From the NCBI GenBank assembly GCA_946482075.1, contig CAMLQG010000078.1, positions 1-17,588 on the forward strand: 17,588 nucleotides of DNA, read 5' to 3'. A program made the translations under genes and the position numbers. This document shows positions 1 through 9,094 of the stretch, piece by piece. Position 1 is the first letter of the stretch; every line of letters starts with the position of its first letter. Below the pieces are notes generated by a model that saw nothing but the letters and a program-made list of their open reading frames with translations, was not told the origin of the DNA and did no database searches. The stretch comes from an uncultured Erythrobacteraceae bacterium. Its GTDB lineage: Bacteria; Pseudomonadota; Alphaproteobacteria; Sphingomonadales; Sphingomonadaceae.

Positions 1-1
1 G

Positions 2-229
2 GCCGCGCTGTCGACGGACAACCTGGCCAAGGAATACTTCGGCGACCAGGGCATGCTGGGCTACGTCAAGAACGTCCAGCGCAAGGAGATCCGCCAGGGC
101 ATCGCCTGCGTGAAGCACCAGAACATGTCGGGCTCCGACATCGGCGACGATCACAAGGAGTATTTCGCCGGCGAAGCTGCACTGAAGGCCGGTGGCGCCG
201 CCAATACCATGAACCAGTTCGCCGCCTGA
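2..229 (+). CDS. aceA: Isocitrate lyase, C-terminal part (5' end outside window)
   Basis: This is the C-terminal 75 codons of isocitrate lyase, which splits isocitrate into glyoxylate and succinate in the glyoxylate shunt and lets cells grow on acetate or fatty acids. The frame is open from the window edge and ends in TGA directly followed by TAG. The residues around KHQNMSGSDIGDDHKEYFAG and the ending NTMNQFAA match the C-terminus of the long-form (about 530 aa) isocitrate lyase as I remember it from Pseudomonas aeruginosa; the shorter E. coli type ends differently. The catalytic KKCGH region would lie upstream and cannot be checked. A 50-aa ORF follows 20 bases downstream and is probably cotranscribed. 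Confidence 0.93.
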   Translation, partial: AALSTDNLAKEYFGDQGMLGYVKNVQRKEIRQGIACVKHQNMSGSDIGDDHKEYFAGEAALKAGGAANTMNQFAA

Positions 230-249
230 TAGCGAGAAAGGGAATCGTC

Positions 250-402
250 ATGAGCGAACCGCAGAAGGCCCGCGCGGTCTTTTCGACCGAGGATTTCAAG
301 CTGCTCCGCAACGCCGTCGCCCATTTTGCGCGGGAAGTGAAGGACAGCCCGGATTCCGTCAAATACGCCAACCTGTACCATCGCCTCGGACGGATGGGCT
401 GA
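250..402 (+). CDS. Small conserved-looking protein downstream of aceA (50 aa)
   Basis: This is a 50-aa ORF that starts ATG 20 bases after the isocitrate lyase stop, with a purine-rich ribosome site (GAGAAAGGGA) about 6 bases before it. Codon third positions are strongly G/C, as in its neighbours. The protein (start MSEPQKARAVFSTEDFKLL, end YHRLGRMG) has no signal peptide, membrane segment or cysteine. Its middle (ACHFARE-like stretch NAVAHFAREVKDSP) would form one amphipathic helix. I do not recognise a family. The close spacing suggests one transcript with aceA, so a role linked to the glyoxylate shunt is possible but only inferred from position. Confidence 0.65.
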   Translation: MSEPQKARAVFSTEDFKLLRNAVAHFAREVKDSPDSVKYANLYHRLGRMG

Positions 403-417
403 TCGAATAGGCGGCCA

Positions 418-446
418 CTTACAATTCTCCCGCGCCCCGCTATCGT
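418..446 (+). promoter_or_regulatory. Candidate sigma-70-type promoter for the DUF1330 gene
   Basis: CTTACA at 418-423 and TATCGT at 441-446 are separated by 17 bases, each matching 4 of 6 consensus positions. The ATG at 474 lies 27 bases beyond the -10 box. An imperfect G/C hairpin (GCGCC...GGCGC) overlaps the -10 region. This is a pattern match only. Confidence 0.3.
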
Positions 447-473
447 CGCGGCGCAATCATGGGAGATGGATAA

Positions 474-767
474 ATGGCCGCTTATTTCCTCGCCGTCATG
501 GACGTGACAGATCACGACGGGTTCCAGCAATATGCCGAAGCCGCAATGCCGAGCTTCGCCGGCGTGGACTTCGAGATCCTCGCCATCGCCGATGATCCCG
601 AAGAGATCGAAGGCAAGCTCCCCGCCAGCCATTTCGCGCTGATCAAGTTCGAGAGCGAGGAAGCCGCAAAGGCCTGGTACAATTCGGACAGCTACGCCAA
701 GGCCAAGCCGATCCGTCTGAACGCCACCGCCAACGGCTTCGCGACGATTCTGAAGGGGATGGGCTGA
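474..767 (+). CDS. DUF1330 family protein
   Basis: This is a 97-aa cytoplasmic protein of the DUF1330 family (small ferredoxin-like alpha/beta-barrel dimers, biochemical role unknown). The sequence shows the usual order: an N-terminal beta strand with YFLAVMDVTDHDGFQQY, a central strand HFALIKFES, then the EEAAKAWYNSDSYAKAKPIR helix where the W-Y-S-Y pattern is typical, and a final strand ending FATILKGMG. Length matches the family norm of about 95-100 aa. The start is supported by GGGAGA 7 bases upstream and by a candidate promoter just before it. It stands alone between the aceA unit and the convergent recG gene, so context gives no further clue to function. Confidence 0.85.
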   Translation: MAAYFLAVMDVTDHDGFQQYAEAAMPSFAGVDFEILAIADDPEEIEGKLPASHFALIKFESEEAAKAWYNSDSYAKAKPIRLNATANGFATILKGMG

Positions 768-776
768 AATCAATAT

Positions 777-925
777 CCTCCCTGTGCCGGCGGCATGGGG
801 AGGCGGCAGCCCGTCAGGGCTGACGGAGGGGCCAGTGCGATACGCTTAAGCCCCTCCACCACGCCGCCTGCGGCGTCGCGGTCCCCCTCCCCATCCTCGC
901 TCACGCGGGGAAAGGGAGGATCTCC
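777..925. repeat. G/C-rich hairpin repeat in convergent intergenic region
   Basis: This sits between the stop of the DUF1330 gene and the stop of recG. Several inverted repeats are visible: CCTCCC/GGGAGG (777-782 with 798-803), CCGTCA-GGGC-TGACGG (811-826), CCCCTCC (851-857) facing GGAGGGG (824-831), and ACGCCGC-CT-GCGGCGT (861-876). A CCCCTCCCC / GGGGAAAGGG pair closes the end (884-918). I remember similar blocks (GGGAGG...GCAGCCC...GGGCTGACGGAGGGG) scattered between genes in sphingomonad genomes. It could serve as a two-way terminator. No long frame with sensible codon use is present. Confidence 0.55.
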
Positions 926-928
926 TTG

Positions 929-2986
929 CTACCCGCCCCGCAACTGCTGCACGCCCCAGTCACGCTCGAACAGATAGAGCAGCAGCCGCGCGGCTTCTCC
1001 CCGCGCGCTCGCGAGACCATCATCATGCTCGACCAGCAGGCGGGCATCGTCATGGGCGAGCGGAAGCAGGCGTTGGATCTGCTCCAGCTCCGCCACGCGG
1101 AACGGCGTGTCGCCCGACTGGCGCGTGCCGAGCAGTTCGCCCCCGCCGCGCAGGCGCAGATCTTCCTCCGCGAGGCGGAACCCATCCTGCGTCTCGCGCA
1201 TCAGGGCCAGGCGTTCGCGCGCGGTTTCCGAGAGCATCTCGCCCCGCAACAGCAGGCAGACGGATTTCTCCGCGCCGCGCCCCACGCGCCCGCGCAGCTG
1301 ATGGAGCTGGGCGAGGCCGAAGCGCTCCGCCTGCTCGATCACCATCAGCGTTGCCCTCGGCACATCGACACCCACTTCGATCACCGTGGTAGCGACCAGC
1401 AGCTTCGCTTCGCCCAGCACGAAGCGCTCCATCGCGGCGTCCTTCGCCTCCGGCTTCATCTGGCCGTGCACCATCACGACGCTATCGCCGAACCGCGCTT
1501 TCAGCAGCGCGAAGCGGGCTTCGGCCGCGGCCATGTCGTCGGTTTCGCTCTCGCGCACCATCGGGCAGACCCAATAGGCCTGCTGGCCGGTCGCCAGATG
1601 CCGGTCGATCCCGGAAATTACGTCCGCCATGCGATCCGCCGCGACCACACGCGTGTCGATCGCCTGCCGGCCAGGTGGAAGCTCATCGAGGCGGGAGACG
1701 TCCATCTCGCCATATTGTGCCAGCGTCAGCGTGCGCGGGATCGGCGTGGCGCTCATCGCCAGGCAGTGCGGCGTCGCCTTGCCCTTGCGCGTCAGCATCA
1801 GGCGCTGGCCCACGCCGAAGCGGTGCTGCTCGTCGATCACCACCAGCGCAAGATTGCGGTAATTGACCGTCTCCTGGAAGATCGCATGGGTGCCGATCAG
1901 GATATCGATGCTGCCGTCGAGCAGGCCCATCAGGATCGCTTCGCGCGGGCGCCCCTTGTCACGGCCGGTCAGCAAGGCGATCCGAACGCCGGTCGAGGCC
2001 GCGAGGCCGCGCAGCGTCTCATAATGCTGGCGCGCAAGGATTTCCGTGGGCGCCAGCATCGCCGCCTGCGCCCCCGCTTCCACCGCGACCAACATCGCTT
2101 CCAGCGCAACCACCGTCTTGCCCGCGCCGACATCCCCCTGCAGCAGGCGCAGCATCGGCGCGGTCTGCGCGAGATCGCCTTCCACTTCGCCGATCGCCCG
2201 CTGCTGCGCGCCCGTCAGTGGGAACGGCAGCTTCAATCGCTCCCGCAAGCTTCCGTCACCTTGCAAGGGCTGGCCCTTGCGCGCACGATTGGCATTGCGC
2301 ACCAGCATCAGCGCCAGCGAGTTCGCCAGCAGTTCGTCATAGGCCAGGCGGTCGCGCGCCTGCGCATGGTCCTGCCGATGCACGGCAATCAACGCCTCGC
2401 GCCAAGCGGGCCAGCCCATCTTTGCAAGCAGGCCGGGCTCGATCCATTCCGGAAGCTCCGGCATCCGCCCCAGCGCCTGCGCCACCAGGCTCGCCACGCG
2501 GCCTTGCGTCAACCCTTCGGACAGCTGGTAGATCGGCTCGCACAGGACGCCCAGTCCCGCACTACTCGCTTCGGTCACATGGTCGGGATGCACGATCTGG
2601 AGCATCTGGCCATACTGGTCGAGGCGCCCGGCGATCCAGCGCCGTTCCCCCACCGGCAGCTGCTTCTTGGCAGTGAAGGATGCTCGACCGAAATAGGTGA
2701 TCGCGCAGATATTGCCGATATCGTCCTGCGTCAGCACGCGGAACGGCCCGCGCCCGGCGGAACTGCGATGCTCCGTCACCGTCAGCGCGACGACGATCTG
2801 TTCCCCCACCCCCGCTTCGTCGAGATTGGATACCGCACGGCGGGTCACGAAGCGATCGGGCAGATGGTAGGCCAGATCCTTCACCCGTGTGAGCCCGAGC
2901 TTCTCCAGCGGCTTGCGCAGCTTCGGCCCGATGCCATCCAGCTCATCCGTTTCGACGAACAGAGGATTGAGGCTTTCCGGACGCAT
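929..2986 (-). CDS. recG: ATP-dependent DNA helicase RecG
   Basis: RecG is the branch-migration helicase that reverses stalled replication forks and processes recombination intermediates and R-loops. The 685-aa product has the full layout: a wedge/OB-fold region in the first 150 or so residues, Walker A GDVGAGKT (284-291), APTEILA (312-318), the DEQH box (385-388) in VVIDEQHRFGVGQR, motif III SATPIPRT (412-419), and the C-terminal helicase lobe with TTVIEVGVDVP and [10 protein letters not shown] chose the ATG at 2986 (MRPESLNPLF) because the extra 64 codons open upstream look like frame noise, overlap the divergent sdhE gene and do not resemble RecG. Length is normal for alphaproteobacterial RecG. 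It is divergent from sdhE with a 59-base gap. Confidence 0.95.
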   Translation of the reverse strand: MRPESLNPLFVETDELDGIGPKLRKPLEKLGLTRVKDLAYHLPDRFVTRRAVSNLDEAGVGEQIVVALTVTEHRSSAGRGPFRVLTQDDIGNICAITYFGRASFTAKKQLPVGERRWIAGRLDQYGQMLQIVHPDHVTEASSAGLGVLCEPIYQLSEGLTQGRVASLVAQALGRMPELPEWIEPGLLAKMGWPAWREALIAVHRQDHAQARDRLAYDELLANSLALMLVRNANRARKGQPLQGDGSLRERLKLPFPLTGAQQRAIGEVEGDLAQTAPMLRLLQGDVGAGKTVVALEAMLVAVEAGAQAAMLAPTEILARQHYETLRGLAASTGVRIALLTGRDKGRPREAILMGLLDGSIDILIGTHAIFQETVNYRNLALVVIDEQHRFGVGQRLMLTRKGKATPHCLAMSATPIPRTLTLAQYGEMDVSRLDELPPGRQAIDTRVVAADRMADVISGIDRHLATGQQAYWVCPMVRESETDDMAAAEARFALLKARFGDSVVMVHGQMKPEAKDAAMERFVLGEAKLLVATTVIEVGVDVPRATLMVIEQAERFGLAQLHQLRGRVGRGAEKSVCLLLRGEMLSETARERLALMRETQDGFRLAEEDLRLRGGGELLGTRQSGDTPFRVAELEQIQRLLPLAHDDARLLVEHDDGLASARGEAARLLLYLFERDWGVQQLRGG

Positions 2987-3045
2987 CGCGAAGCCATAGC
3001 GCCTGGATGCTTGCGAAGCGAGAGCCCCTCCCCTACCTGCCGCGC

Positions 3046-3315
3046 ATGTCCGACTACAGCACTCGCCTAGCCCGCATGAAGTTCCGCGCCTGGCATCGCG
3101 GCACGCGCGAAGCCGACTATATGATCGGGGGTTTCTTCGACCGCTATCACGCCGATTGGCAGGAACCCGAACTGGCATGGTTCGAGGATCTTCTCGAAGA
3201 AGATGACGTGGACGTCATGGCCTGGGCGCTTCAAACGCAAGCCGTGCCCGAGCGCTTCCAGGGGGCACTGATCGAACTGATGCAGCGCCTCGATTATGTC
3301 GAAATCAGGAAATAG
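3046..3315 (+). CDS. sdhE: FAD assembly factor SdhE (succinate dehydrogenase flavinylation)
   Basis: SdhE helps attach FAD covalently to the flavoprotein subunit of succinate dehydrogenase. The 89-aa product carries the family signature RGTRE (18-22, RGxxE) and an all-helical acidic body with WFEDLLEEDDVDVMAW followed by a second helix. Length fits the usual 80-95 aa. I chose ATG 3046 (MSDYSTRLARMKFRAWHRG) over an in-frame ATG at 3007 because family members start shortly before the RGxxE motif and the longer version would reach almost to recG's start. The ribosome site is weak. It lies 34 bases before mfd and divergent from recG, an order I recall from other alphaproteobacteria, and is probably cotranscribed with mfd. 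Confidence 0.92.
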   Translation: MSDYSTRLARMKFRAWHRGTREADYMIGGFFDRYHADWQEPELAWFEDLLEEDDVDVMAWALQTQAVPERFQGALIELMQRLDYVEIRK

Positions 3316-3349
3316 GACGAAGCGCCCGTTCCGCTTCGCCTGACAGACG

Positions 3350-6300
3350 ATGGCCGATCTCTCCCGCATCCTGAACGCCAAGCAGCCGCTCACGCTCGCA
3401 TCGATCGCGCGCGGAGCACAGCCGCTTGTCATGGCGGATATCGCGCGGGCAGCGAAGGGCCGCGCAGTGTTCATCGCACCCGACGATGCGGCGATGCGTG
3501 CGGTGAGCGATGCGGCCACCTTCTTCGCGCCCGAACTGGATGTGATCGAATTTCCCGCCTGGGACTGCCTGCCCTATGACCGGGCGAGCCCCGCTCTGTC
3601 GGTCAGCGCGCGGCGACTGGCCGCGCTGCATCGGCTGCAGACCGTGCAGAACGGCCCGCAACTGCTGGTCACCACGGTCAATGCCGTGCTTCAGCGAGTA
3701 CTCACCCCGTTCCGCATCCGCGAATCCGTCCGCGCGCTGAAGCCCGGCACCGAGATCGGACGGGAGAGCCTGATCGCGCTTCTGCAACGCCAGGGCTATT
3801 CGCGCACCGACACGGTGGCGGATGCGGGCGAGTTCGCAGTGCGCGGATCGATCTTCGATATCTACCCCTCCGGCCTCGACCAGGGCCTTCGACTCGACTT
3901 CTTCGGCGACGAACTCGAATCGCTGCGCTTGTTCGACCCCAACACTCAGCGCACCACCGGCACGCTCGAACGCCATCTGCTGCTGCCGGCGAGCGAAGCG
4001 CTGCTGGACGAGCACACGATCAAGCGCTTCCGCGGCCGCTATCGCGAGGCTTTCGGCGCGAACGCCACCGGCGATCCGCTCTACCAAGCCGTCAGCGAAA
4101 GCCGGCGGCTGGCCGGGATGGAACATTGGCTTCCCCTGTTCGAGGAGAAGCTCACTACCCTGTTCGACCATTTCGACGCGGATGACGTGATCGTGATCGA
4201 TAGCGGCGCGATCGGCGCGGGCGACGAGCGGCTGTCCGACATCGCGGATTATCACGCGAGCCGTAGCGCAACGGCCGGACAGGCGGCAGGCAGCTATCGC
4301 CCGCTGGCCACCGACGCGCTCTATCTCGGGGGAGACGAATTCAACGGCAAGCTTGCCCGATGGCCGGTACACCGGGCGAACATCTTCGCCGAGCCGGAAA
4401 GCGCCAAGGTCGTCGATTTCGGCTTCACTTCGTCGCGCGATTTCTCGCCGGAACGGGCGCGGGGCGACAATATCTACGAAGCGACAGCGAAATATCTCGG
4501 CGCCATCACCGCGCGGGACAAGAAGCCACTGCTGGCGACCTATTCCACCGGCAGCCGGGCCCGGATCACCTCTATTCTGGAGGAAGCCGGCCTGCGCTTC
4601 GGCCTCGCGGATAACTGGCAGCAGGCGCTCGGCATCGCGGCCAAGGGCGTCACGGCCGCCATGGTCCTGCCGCTCGAAGGCGGCTTCGCCAATGATGAGC
4701 TCGAGCTTATCACCGAACAGGATATCCTCGGCGACCGGCTCGTCCGCCGGAAGAAGCGCAAGAAGGATTCCGATGCCTTCCTGGCGGAACTGTCCGCGCT
4801 CCATACGGGCGATCTTGTGGTCCATATGGAACATGGGATCGGGCGCTATGTCGGACTGGAATCGATTCCCGTCGGCCAAAGCCCGCATGATTGCGTGCGG
4901 CTGGAATATGCCGGGGGCGACAAGCTGTTCATCCCGGTCGAGAATATCGACGTGCTGTCCCGCTATGGCAGCGCGAACGAGGACGTCGCACTCGATCGGC
5001 TCGGCGGCGAGGCCTGGCAGCGCCGCCGCGCCAGGCTCAAGGAGCGTATCCGCGAGATCGCGCATGAACTGATGCGCACCGCCGCCGCCCGCGCGCTGCG
5101 CACGGCGCCCGCGCTGGTGGCGGACGAAAGCACCTTCCGTCAGTTCGAGGACCGCTTCCCCTGGGAAGAGACCGAAGACCAGGAACGCGCCATCGGCGAC
5201 GTGCTGGGTGACCTTGCGGAGGGCAAGCCGATGGATCGGCTGGTCTGCGGCGATGTCGGCTTCGGCAAGACGGAGGTCGCCTTGCGTGCGGCCTTCGTCG
5301 CCGCGATGGCAGGCCAGCAGGTCGTCGTCGTGGCCCCCACCACGCTGCTTGCGCGCCAGCATTATGCGAATTTCTCGGAGCGCTTCTCCGGCTTCCCGCT
5401 GAAGGTCGGCCGTCTCTCCCGCCTGGTGCCCGCCAAGGAAGCCGCCGAGACGCGCGAGGGGCTGGCAGACGGCACGGTGGATGTTGTCATCGGCACTCAT
5501 GCGATCCTGTCCAAATCCGTCAGCTTCAAGCGGCTCGGCCTTGTCGTCGTGGACGAAGAGCAGCGCTTCGGCGTCAATCACAAGGAACGGCTGAAGCAGC
5601 TGCGCGCCGACGTCCATGTCCTCACACTTACTGCCACCCCGATCCCCCGCACGTTGCAGATGGCGATGTCGGGCCTGCGCGAGCTTTCCACCATCCAGAC
5701 CCCGCCGGTCGATCGCCTGGCGGTGCGCACCTATGTGATGGAATGGGACGACATGGTGATGCGCGAGGCTTTGCTGCGCGAGCATCATCGCGGCGGGCAG
5801 AGTTTCCTGATCGTGCCGCGCATCGCGGATATCCCCGATATCGAGCAATGGCTGCGCGACGCGGTGCCCGAAGTGAAGTTCGTGACCGCCCATGGCCAGA
5901 TGAGCGCAAGCGAGGTCGAGGATCGGATGAGCGCGTTTTATGAGCGCAAATATGACGTACTGCTGTCCACCACGATCGTCGAGAGCGGGCTCGATATCCC
6001 ATCGGCCAACACGATCATCATCCATCGTGCGGATCGCTTCGGCTTGGCCCAGCTCTATCAGCTGCGCGGCCGCGTGGGCCGTTCGAAGCTGCGCGCCTAC
6101 GCCTATCTGACCTTCCCCCGCAACCAGGCGCTCAATGAGGTAGCTGAGAAGCGGCTCAAGGTGCTGGGCGATCTCGACAGCCTGGGTGCAGGCTTCCAGC
6201 TCGCCAGCCACGATCTCGACATTCGCGGCGCGGGCAATCTCCTGGGCGACGAACAGTCCGGCCATATCCGGGAAGTGGGCTTCGAACTCTACCAGTCGAT

Positions 6301-6823
6301 GCTGGAAGATGCGATCCTGGCGGCGAAGGCCGGAGCACTGGATCTGGAAGCCGATACGTCCGGCCTCTCCCCGCAGATCACGGTCGATGCGCCGATCATG
6401 ATCCCCGAGGATTACGTCCCCGATCTCGCGGTGCGCATGGCACTCTATCGCCGCCTGAACGATGCGCGCGGCAAGGCCGAGATCGAAGGTCTCGCGGCCG
6501 AGATGATCGATCGCTTCGGTCCGCTACCCGCGCCCACTGCCAATCTGGTCAAGCTGATCGAGATCAAGCACCAGGCGATCGAGGCCAATATCGCCAAGAT
6601 CGATGTCGGCGCGCGCGGCACGCTGGTAACGTTCCACAAGGACGATTTCCCTGATCCGGTCGGCCTCGTCGCCTATGTCGATCGGCTGAAGGGAACCGCC
6701 AAGCTGCGTCCCGACATGAAGCTTGCCATAAACCGCGCATGGGGTGATCCCCAATCGCGATTGAACGGGCTTTTCCAGCTGACCAAGGGTCTTTCCGGCA
6801 TCGCACGGAAGGCTGGAAGGTAA
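3350..6823 (+). CDS. mfd: Transcription-repair coupling factor Mfd
   Basis: Mfd recognises RNA polymerase stalled at DNA damage, pushes it off with its translocase motor and recruits UvrA for nucleotide excision repair. The 1157-aa product is full length. It has a UvrB-like N-terminal part with [14 protein letters not shown], an RNA-polymerase-interacting domain around residues 485-500 ([14 protein letters not shown]), Walker A GDVGFGKT (634-641), the DEEQ box (735-738) in [15 protein letters not shown], motif [11 protein letters not shown], and the second motor lobe with [12 protein letters not shown] and QLRGRVGRS. The C-terminal autoinhibitory domain follows ([15 protein letters not shown] onward). 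The start ATG lies 34 bases after sdhE with only a poor ribosome site, so translation may depend partly on sdhE. No frameshift or missing motif seen. Confidence 0.97.
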   Translation: MADLSRILNAKQPLTLASIARGAQPLVMADIARAAKGRAVFIAPDDAAMRAVSDAATFFAPELDVIEFPAWDCLPYDRASPALSVSARRLAALHRLQTVQNGPQLLVTTVNAVLQRVLTPFRIRESVRALKPGTEIGRESLIALLQRQGYSRTDTVADAGEFAVRGSIFDIYPSGLDQGLRLDFFGDELESLRLFDPNTQRTTGTLERHLLLPASEALLDEHTIKRFRGRYREAFGANATGDPLYQAVSESRRLAGMEHWLPLFEEKLTTLFDHFDADDVIVIDSGAIGAGDERLSDIADYHASRSATAGQAAGSYRPLATDALYLGGDEFNGKLARWPVHRANIFAEPESAKVVDFGFTSSRDFSPERARGDNIYEATAKYLGAITARDKKPLLATYSTGSRARITSILEEAGLRFGLADNWQQALGIAAKGVTAAMVLPLEGGFANDELELITEQDILGDRLVRRKKRKKDSDAFLAELSALHTGDLVVHMEHGIGRYVGLESIPVGQSPHDCVRLEYAGGDKLFIPVENIDVLSRYGSANEDVALDRLGGEAWQRRRARLKERIREIAHELMRTAAARALRTAPALVADESTFRQFEDRFPWEETEDQERAIGDVLGDLAEGKPMDRLVCGDVGFGKTEVALRAAFVAAMAGQQVVVVAPTTLLARQHYANFSERFSGFPLKVGRLSRLVPAKEAAETREGLADGTVDVVIGTHAILSKSVSFKRLGLVVVDEEQRFGVNHKERLKQLRADVHVLTLTATPIPRTLQMAMSGLRELSTIQTPPVDRLAVRTYVMEWDDMVMREALLREHHRGGQSFLIVPRIADIPDIEQWLRDAVPEVKFVTAHGQMSASEVEDRMSAFYERKYDVLLSTTIVESGLDIPSANTIIIHRADRFGLAQLYQLRGRVGRSKLRAYAYLTFPRNQALNEVAEKRLKVLGDLDSLGAGFQLASHDLDIRGAGNLLGDEQSGHIREVGFELYQSMLEDAILAAKAGALDLEADTSGLSPQITVDAPIMIPEDYVPDLAVRMALYRRLNDARGKAEIEGLAAEMIDRFGPLPAPTANLVKLIEIKHQAIEANIAKIDVGARGTLVTFHKDDFPDPVGLVAYVDRLKGTAKLRPDMKLAINRAWGDPQSRLNGLFQLTKGLSGIARKAGR

Positions 6824-6846
6824 ATCCTCCCCCATCGGGGAAGGAT
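6824..6846. terminator. Two-way terminator hairpin between convergent mfd and EAL gene
   Basis: ATCCTCCCC (6824-6832) pairs with GGGGAAGGAT (6837-6846) with a single bulged A and a 4-base loop. It fills the whole gap between the mfd stop codon and the stop codon of the opposing gene. There is no long T run, so the call rests on the stem and its position. Confidence 0.55.
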
Positions 6847-8159
6847 CATCCCGCAAAAGCCTTGAAATCCGCCGCGCTCAACGGCTCTGCGCGCAGGAAG
6901 CCCTGGTAGAAATCGCATCCTTCCCGCTCGATCAGCGCGCGCTGTTCCTCGTTCTCGACGCCTTCGGCGATCACTTTGAGATCGAGCGCCTTCGCCATCG
7001 CGAGGATGCCGCGGAACACCGCGAGATCGCGCGGGTCGTTCTCGATATCGTCCACCATGATGCGATCGAGCTTGAGATAGTGGAGAGGCAGCAGCTTCAG
7101 GTAACGAAAGTTGCAGAAGCCTGCGCCGAAATCGTCGAGCGCGATGCGGATGCCAAGATCACGCAGCTTGCGCAGCGCACCTGCTGAACGGTCGAGATCG
7201 GACAGCAGCGCCTGCTCGGTGATCTCCAGCGTCAGCCGATCGGGCGAGAACCCTGCTTCCACCACGGAAGCCGCGATATCGTTGGCGAAGGAACCCGCCG
7301 CGAGATCGGCCGGAGTGACGTTCAGCGACAGGCGCAGTTCTTCCGGCCATGCGGCGGCCCCTTCCAGCGCGCGCGCGGCGATGTGCCTGGATAGCTGGGT
7401 CACGTAATCGGCTCGCTCCGCGATGGCGAACAGCGCCCCACCCCCGATCCGGCCGAGATCGGGATGATGCCAACGGGCCAGCGCTTCCGCACCGATCAGC
7501 CTGTCGCCTGCCAGCGCGAATTGCGGCTGATAAAGGATCTCGATCTCATCCTTGTCGAGCGCGGCGAGCAGATCCGCTTCCAATTGCTGCGCGCTACGCC
7601 CGGCCAGCGTCAACTCGCCATCGGCCCACAATATCCGGCGGCCGGAATTGCGCTGCGCGCGCGCGAGCGTCTCGGCAAGCCGGTCGAACACCAGCACGCT
7701 GCCTTCGTCCGGTAGAGTCCGGATCAGCGCGATGCGCGGCCACAGCCGCATCGTGCCTTCGCCAAAGCGGTTGATAATCGGCTGGGCGACCAGATCGGCC
7801 AGGCTTTCCGCCAGCCATTGCCACCGTTCGCGGCTGCAGGTCTCGTTCGCGGCCAGGAGAAAGTTCCCGCCGCCCATGCGCGCGGCGAACCAGTCGCCAT
7901 CCAGTTCCTCTTCCGCGAATGTCAGGATACGCTGCGCCACTTCCACCAGCGCGCTGTCGCCCGCATTCTCGCCATAGGCGAGATTGACGGTCTCGAACCG
8001 GCGCAGCCCTAGCAACAGCACATGGATGGGCGCGATCTCGCCCGCATCGCGCGCGCGGCCTTCCCACATCGCCATGCGGGCATGCGCGCTTTCCGGACCG
8101 GCGAGACCGGTCAGGTCGTCGCGATCATAGGGAAACGGTGTTGGGACGGCCGATGTCAT
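6846..8159 (-). CDS. Cyclic-di-GMP phosphodiesterase, degenerate GGDEF plus EAL domains
   Basis: This 437-aa cytoplasmic protein should hydrolyse the second messenger c-di-GMP to pGpG. Residues 18-180 form a GGDEF-like domain whose signature reads GGGNF (96-100), so cyclase activity is not expected; it may be a nucleotide-sensing or structural part. The EAL domain (about 195-437) keeps the metal and catalytic residues: E225 in EAL (225-227), N280, E312 in LEIT, DDFGAG from D342-D343, K363 in LKLDR, E399 in IAEGVEN and Q419. No membrane helix or signal peptide is visible, so it is probably soluble. The ATG at 8159 has AGAAGG 6 bases upstream. It is convergent with mfd and divergent from nadK, 146 bases away. 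What signal it senses is unknown. Confidence 0.93.
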   Translation of the reverse strand: MTSAVPTPFPYDRDDLTGLAGPESAHARMAMWEGRARDAGEIAPIHVLLLGLRRFETVNLAYGENAGDSALVEVAQRILTFAEEELDGDWFAARMGGGNFLLAANETCSRERWQWLAESLADLVAQPIINRFGEGTMRLWPRIALIRTLPDEGSVLVFDRLAETLARAQRNSGRRILWADGELTLAGRSAQQLEADLLAALDKDEIEILYQPQFALAGDRLIGAEALARWHHPDLGRIGGGALFAIAERADYVTQLSRHIAARALEGAAAWPEELRLSLNVTPADLAAGSFANDIAASVVEAGFSPDRLTLEITEQALLSDLDRSAGALRKLRDLGIRIALDDFGAGFCNFRYLKLLPLHYLKLDRIMVDDIENDPRDLAVFRGILAMAKALDLKVIAEGVENEEQRALIEREGCDFYQGFLRAEPLSAADFKAFAG

Positions 8160-8188
8160 CGCATGCCTTCTATCAGAGAGCGGTTATG

Positions 8189-8205
8189 ATTTCCTTCCCG
8201 GAAAT
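8189..8205. promoter_or_regulatory. Inverted repeat in the EAL gene / nadK divergent region
   Basis: ATTTCC-TTCCC-GGAAAT is a perfect 6-base inverted repeat in the 146-base gap between the two divergent starts, 30 bases from the EAL gene start. It could be a regulator site or an mRNA leader hairpin. One short repeat is weak evidence. Confidence 0.2.
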
Positions 8206-8305
8206 GCGCGCTTCCGTTGCCAAATGCCACCGCCATCCATACATCCGTCCCGAGCCGGGCCGGTTGGTATTCAGGGTCAATGGGCGTTCAGGGGAGGCGA
8301 AGGCT

Positions 8306-9094
8306 TTGTCGGACACGTATCGCTTCACCAAGCTGGCGCTGGTGGCTTCCGCGACGGACCGTGCGCAGGAAGCGGCCCAGAAGATGCTCCAGGCGATCGA
8401 CTGGGTTCCGCTGGAAGAAGCGGACGCGGCCGTCGTGCTCGGCGGCGACGGCTTCATGCTCCACACGCTGCACCAGATGCTGGACGACAACCGGGTGATC
8501 CCCGTCTACGGCGTCAATCTCGGCACGGTCGGCTTCCTGATGAACCGCTACCGCAGCCGCGCCAAGATCCTCGACCGGGTGAACACCGCCCGTCCCTTCG
8601 CGATCACGCCGCTGCACATGGAAGCCGTCACTCAGAACGGCGAGATGCACCAGTTCTACGCGATCAACGAAGTCTCCCTGCTGCGTGAAACGCGTCAGAC
8701 GGCGAAGATCGAAGTCACTGTGGGCGACAAGGTGCGTATCCCGGAACTCGCCTGCGACGGCGTGTTGGTCGCCACGCCTGCGGGTTCCACTGCCTACAAC
8801 TATTCCGCCAACGGGCCGATCCTGCCGCTGGATTCGAAGACGCTTGCGCTTACTCCGATCAGTCCCTTCCGCCCCCGCCGTTGGCGCGGGGCGATCCTGC
8901 CCGACAGGTCGAACATCACTTTCAGGGTACTCGAAGCGAAGAAACGCCCCGTAGCCGCAGTGGCCGACCAGAAGGAAGTCCGCGACATCGCCGAAGTCCG
9001 CCTCCAGCGCGATCGGGAACACCAGCTCACCCTGCTGTTCGACAAGGGCCACAGCCTGGACGAACGGATCGTGGCGGAGCAGTTCCTGGCGTGA
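8306..9094 (+). CDS. nadK: NAD kinase
   Basis: NAD kinase phosphorylates NAD+ to NADP+, the only de novo route to NADP. The product from the chosen start is 262 aa and shows GGDG (46-49) in VVLGGDGFMLHT, NLGTVGFLMN (71-80), and the substrate-binding block CDGVLVATPAGSTAYNYSA (150-168), followed by the C-terminal beta-rich part. I chose a TTG start at 8306 because GGGGAGG at 8291-8297 is an excellent ribosome site 8 bases before it and because LSDTYRFTKLALVAS is where NAD kinases of this group begin. The longer frame from 8138 would add 56 unlikely residues and overlap the divergent EAL gene. The rare TTG start may keep expression low. Downstream of its stop the frame continues in a coding-like manner (9095-9286). 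Confidence 0.93.
   Translation: MSDTYRFTKLALVASATDRAQEAAQKMLQAIDWVPLEEADAAVVLGGDGFMLHTLHQMLDDNRVIPVYGVNLGTVGFLMNRYRSRAKILDRVNTARPFAITPLHMEAVTQNGEMHQFYAINEVSLLRETRQTAKIEVTVGDKVRIPELACDGVLVATPAGSTAYNYSANGPILPLDSKTLALTPISPFRPRRWRGAILPDRSNITFRVLEAKKRPVAAVADQKEVRDIAEVRLQRDREHQLTLLFDKGHSLDERIVAEQFLA

Noticed and set aside
926..3070. 714-aa plus-strand frame opposite recG
   Set aside because: RecG is certain from its helicase motifs; the antisense product is low-complexity His/Arg/Gln/Ala.
3305..6265. 986-aa open frame on the minus strand opposite mfd
   Set aside because: Mfd on the plus strand has every family motif. The antisense frame is the usual shadow of G/C-biased codons, rich in His, Arg, Gln and Ala, with no recognisable domain.
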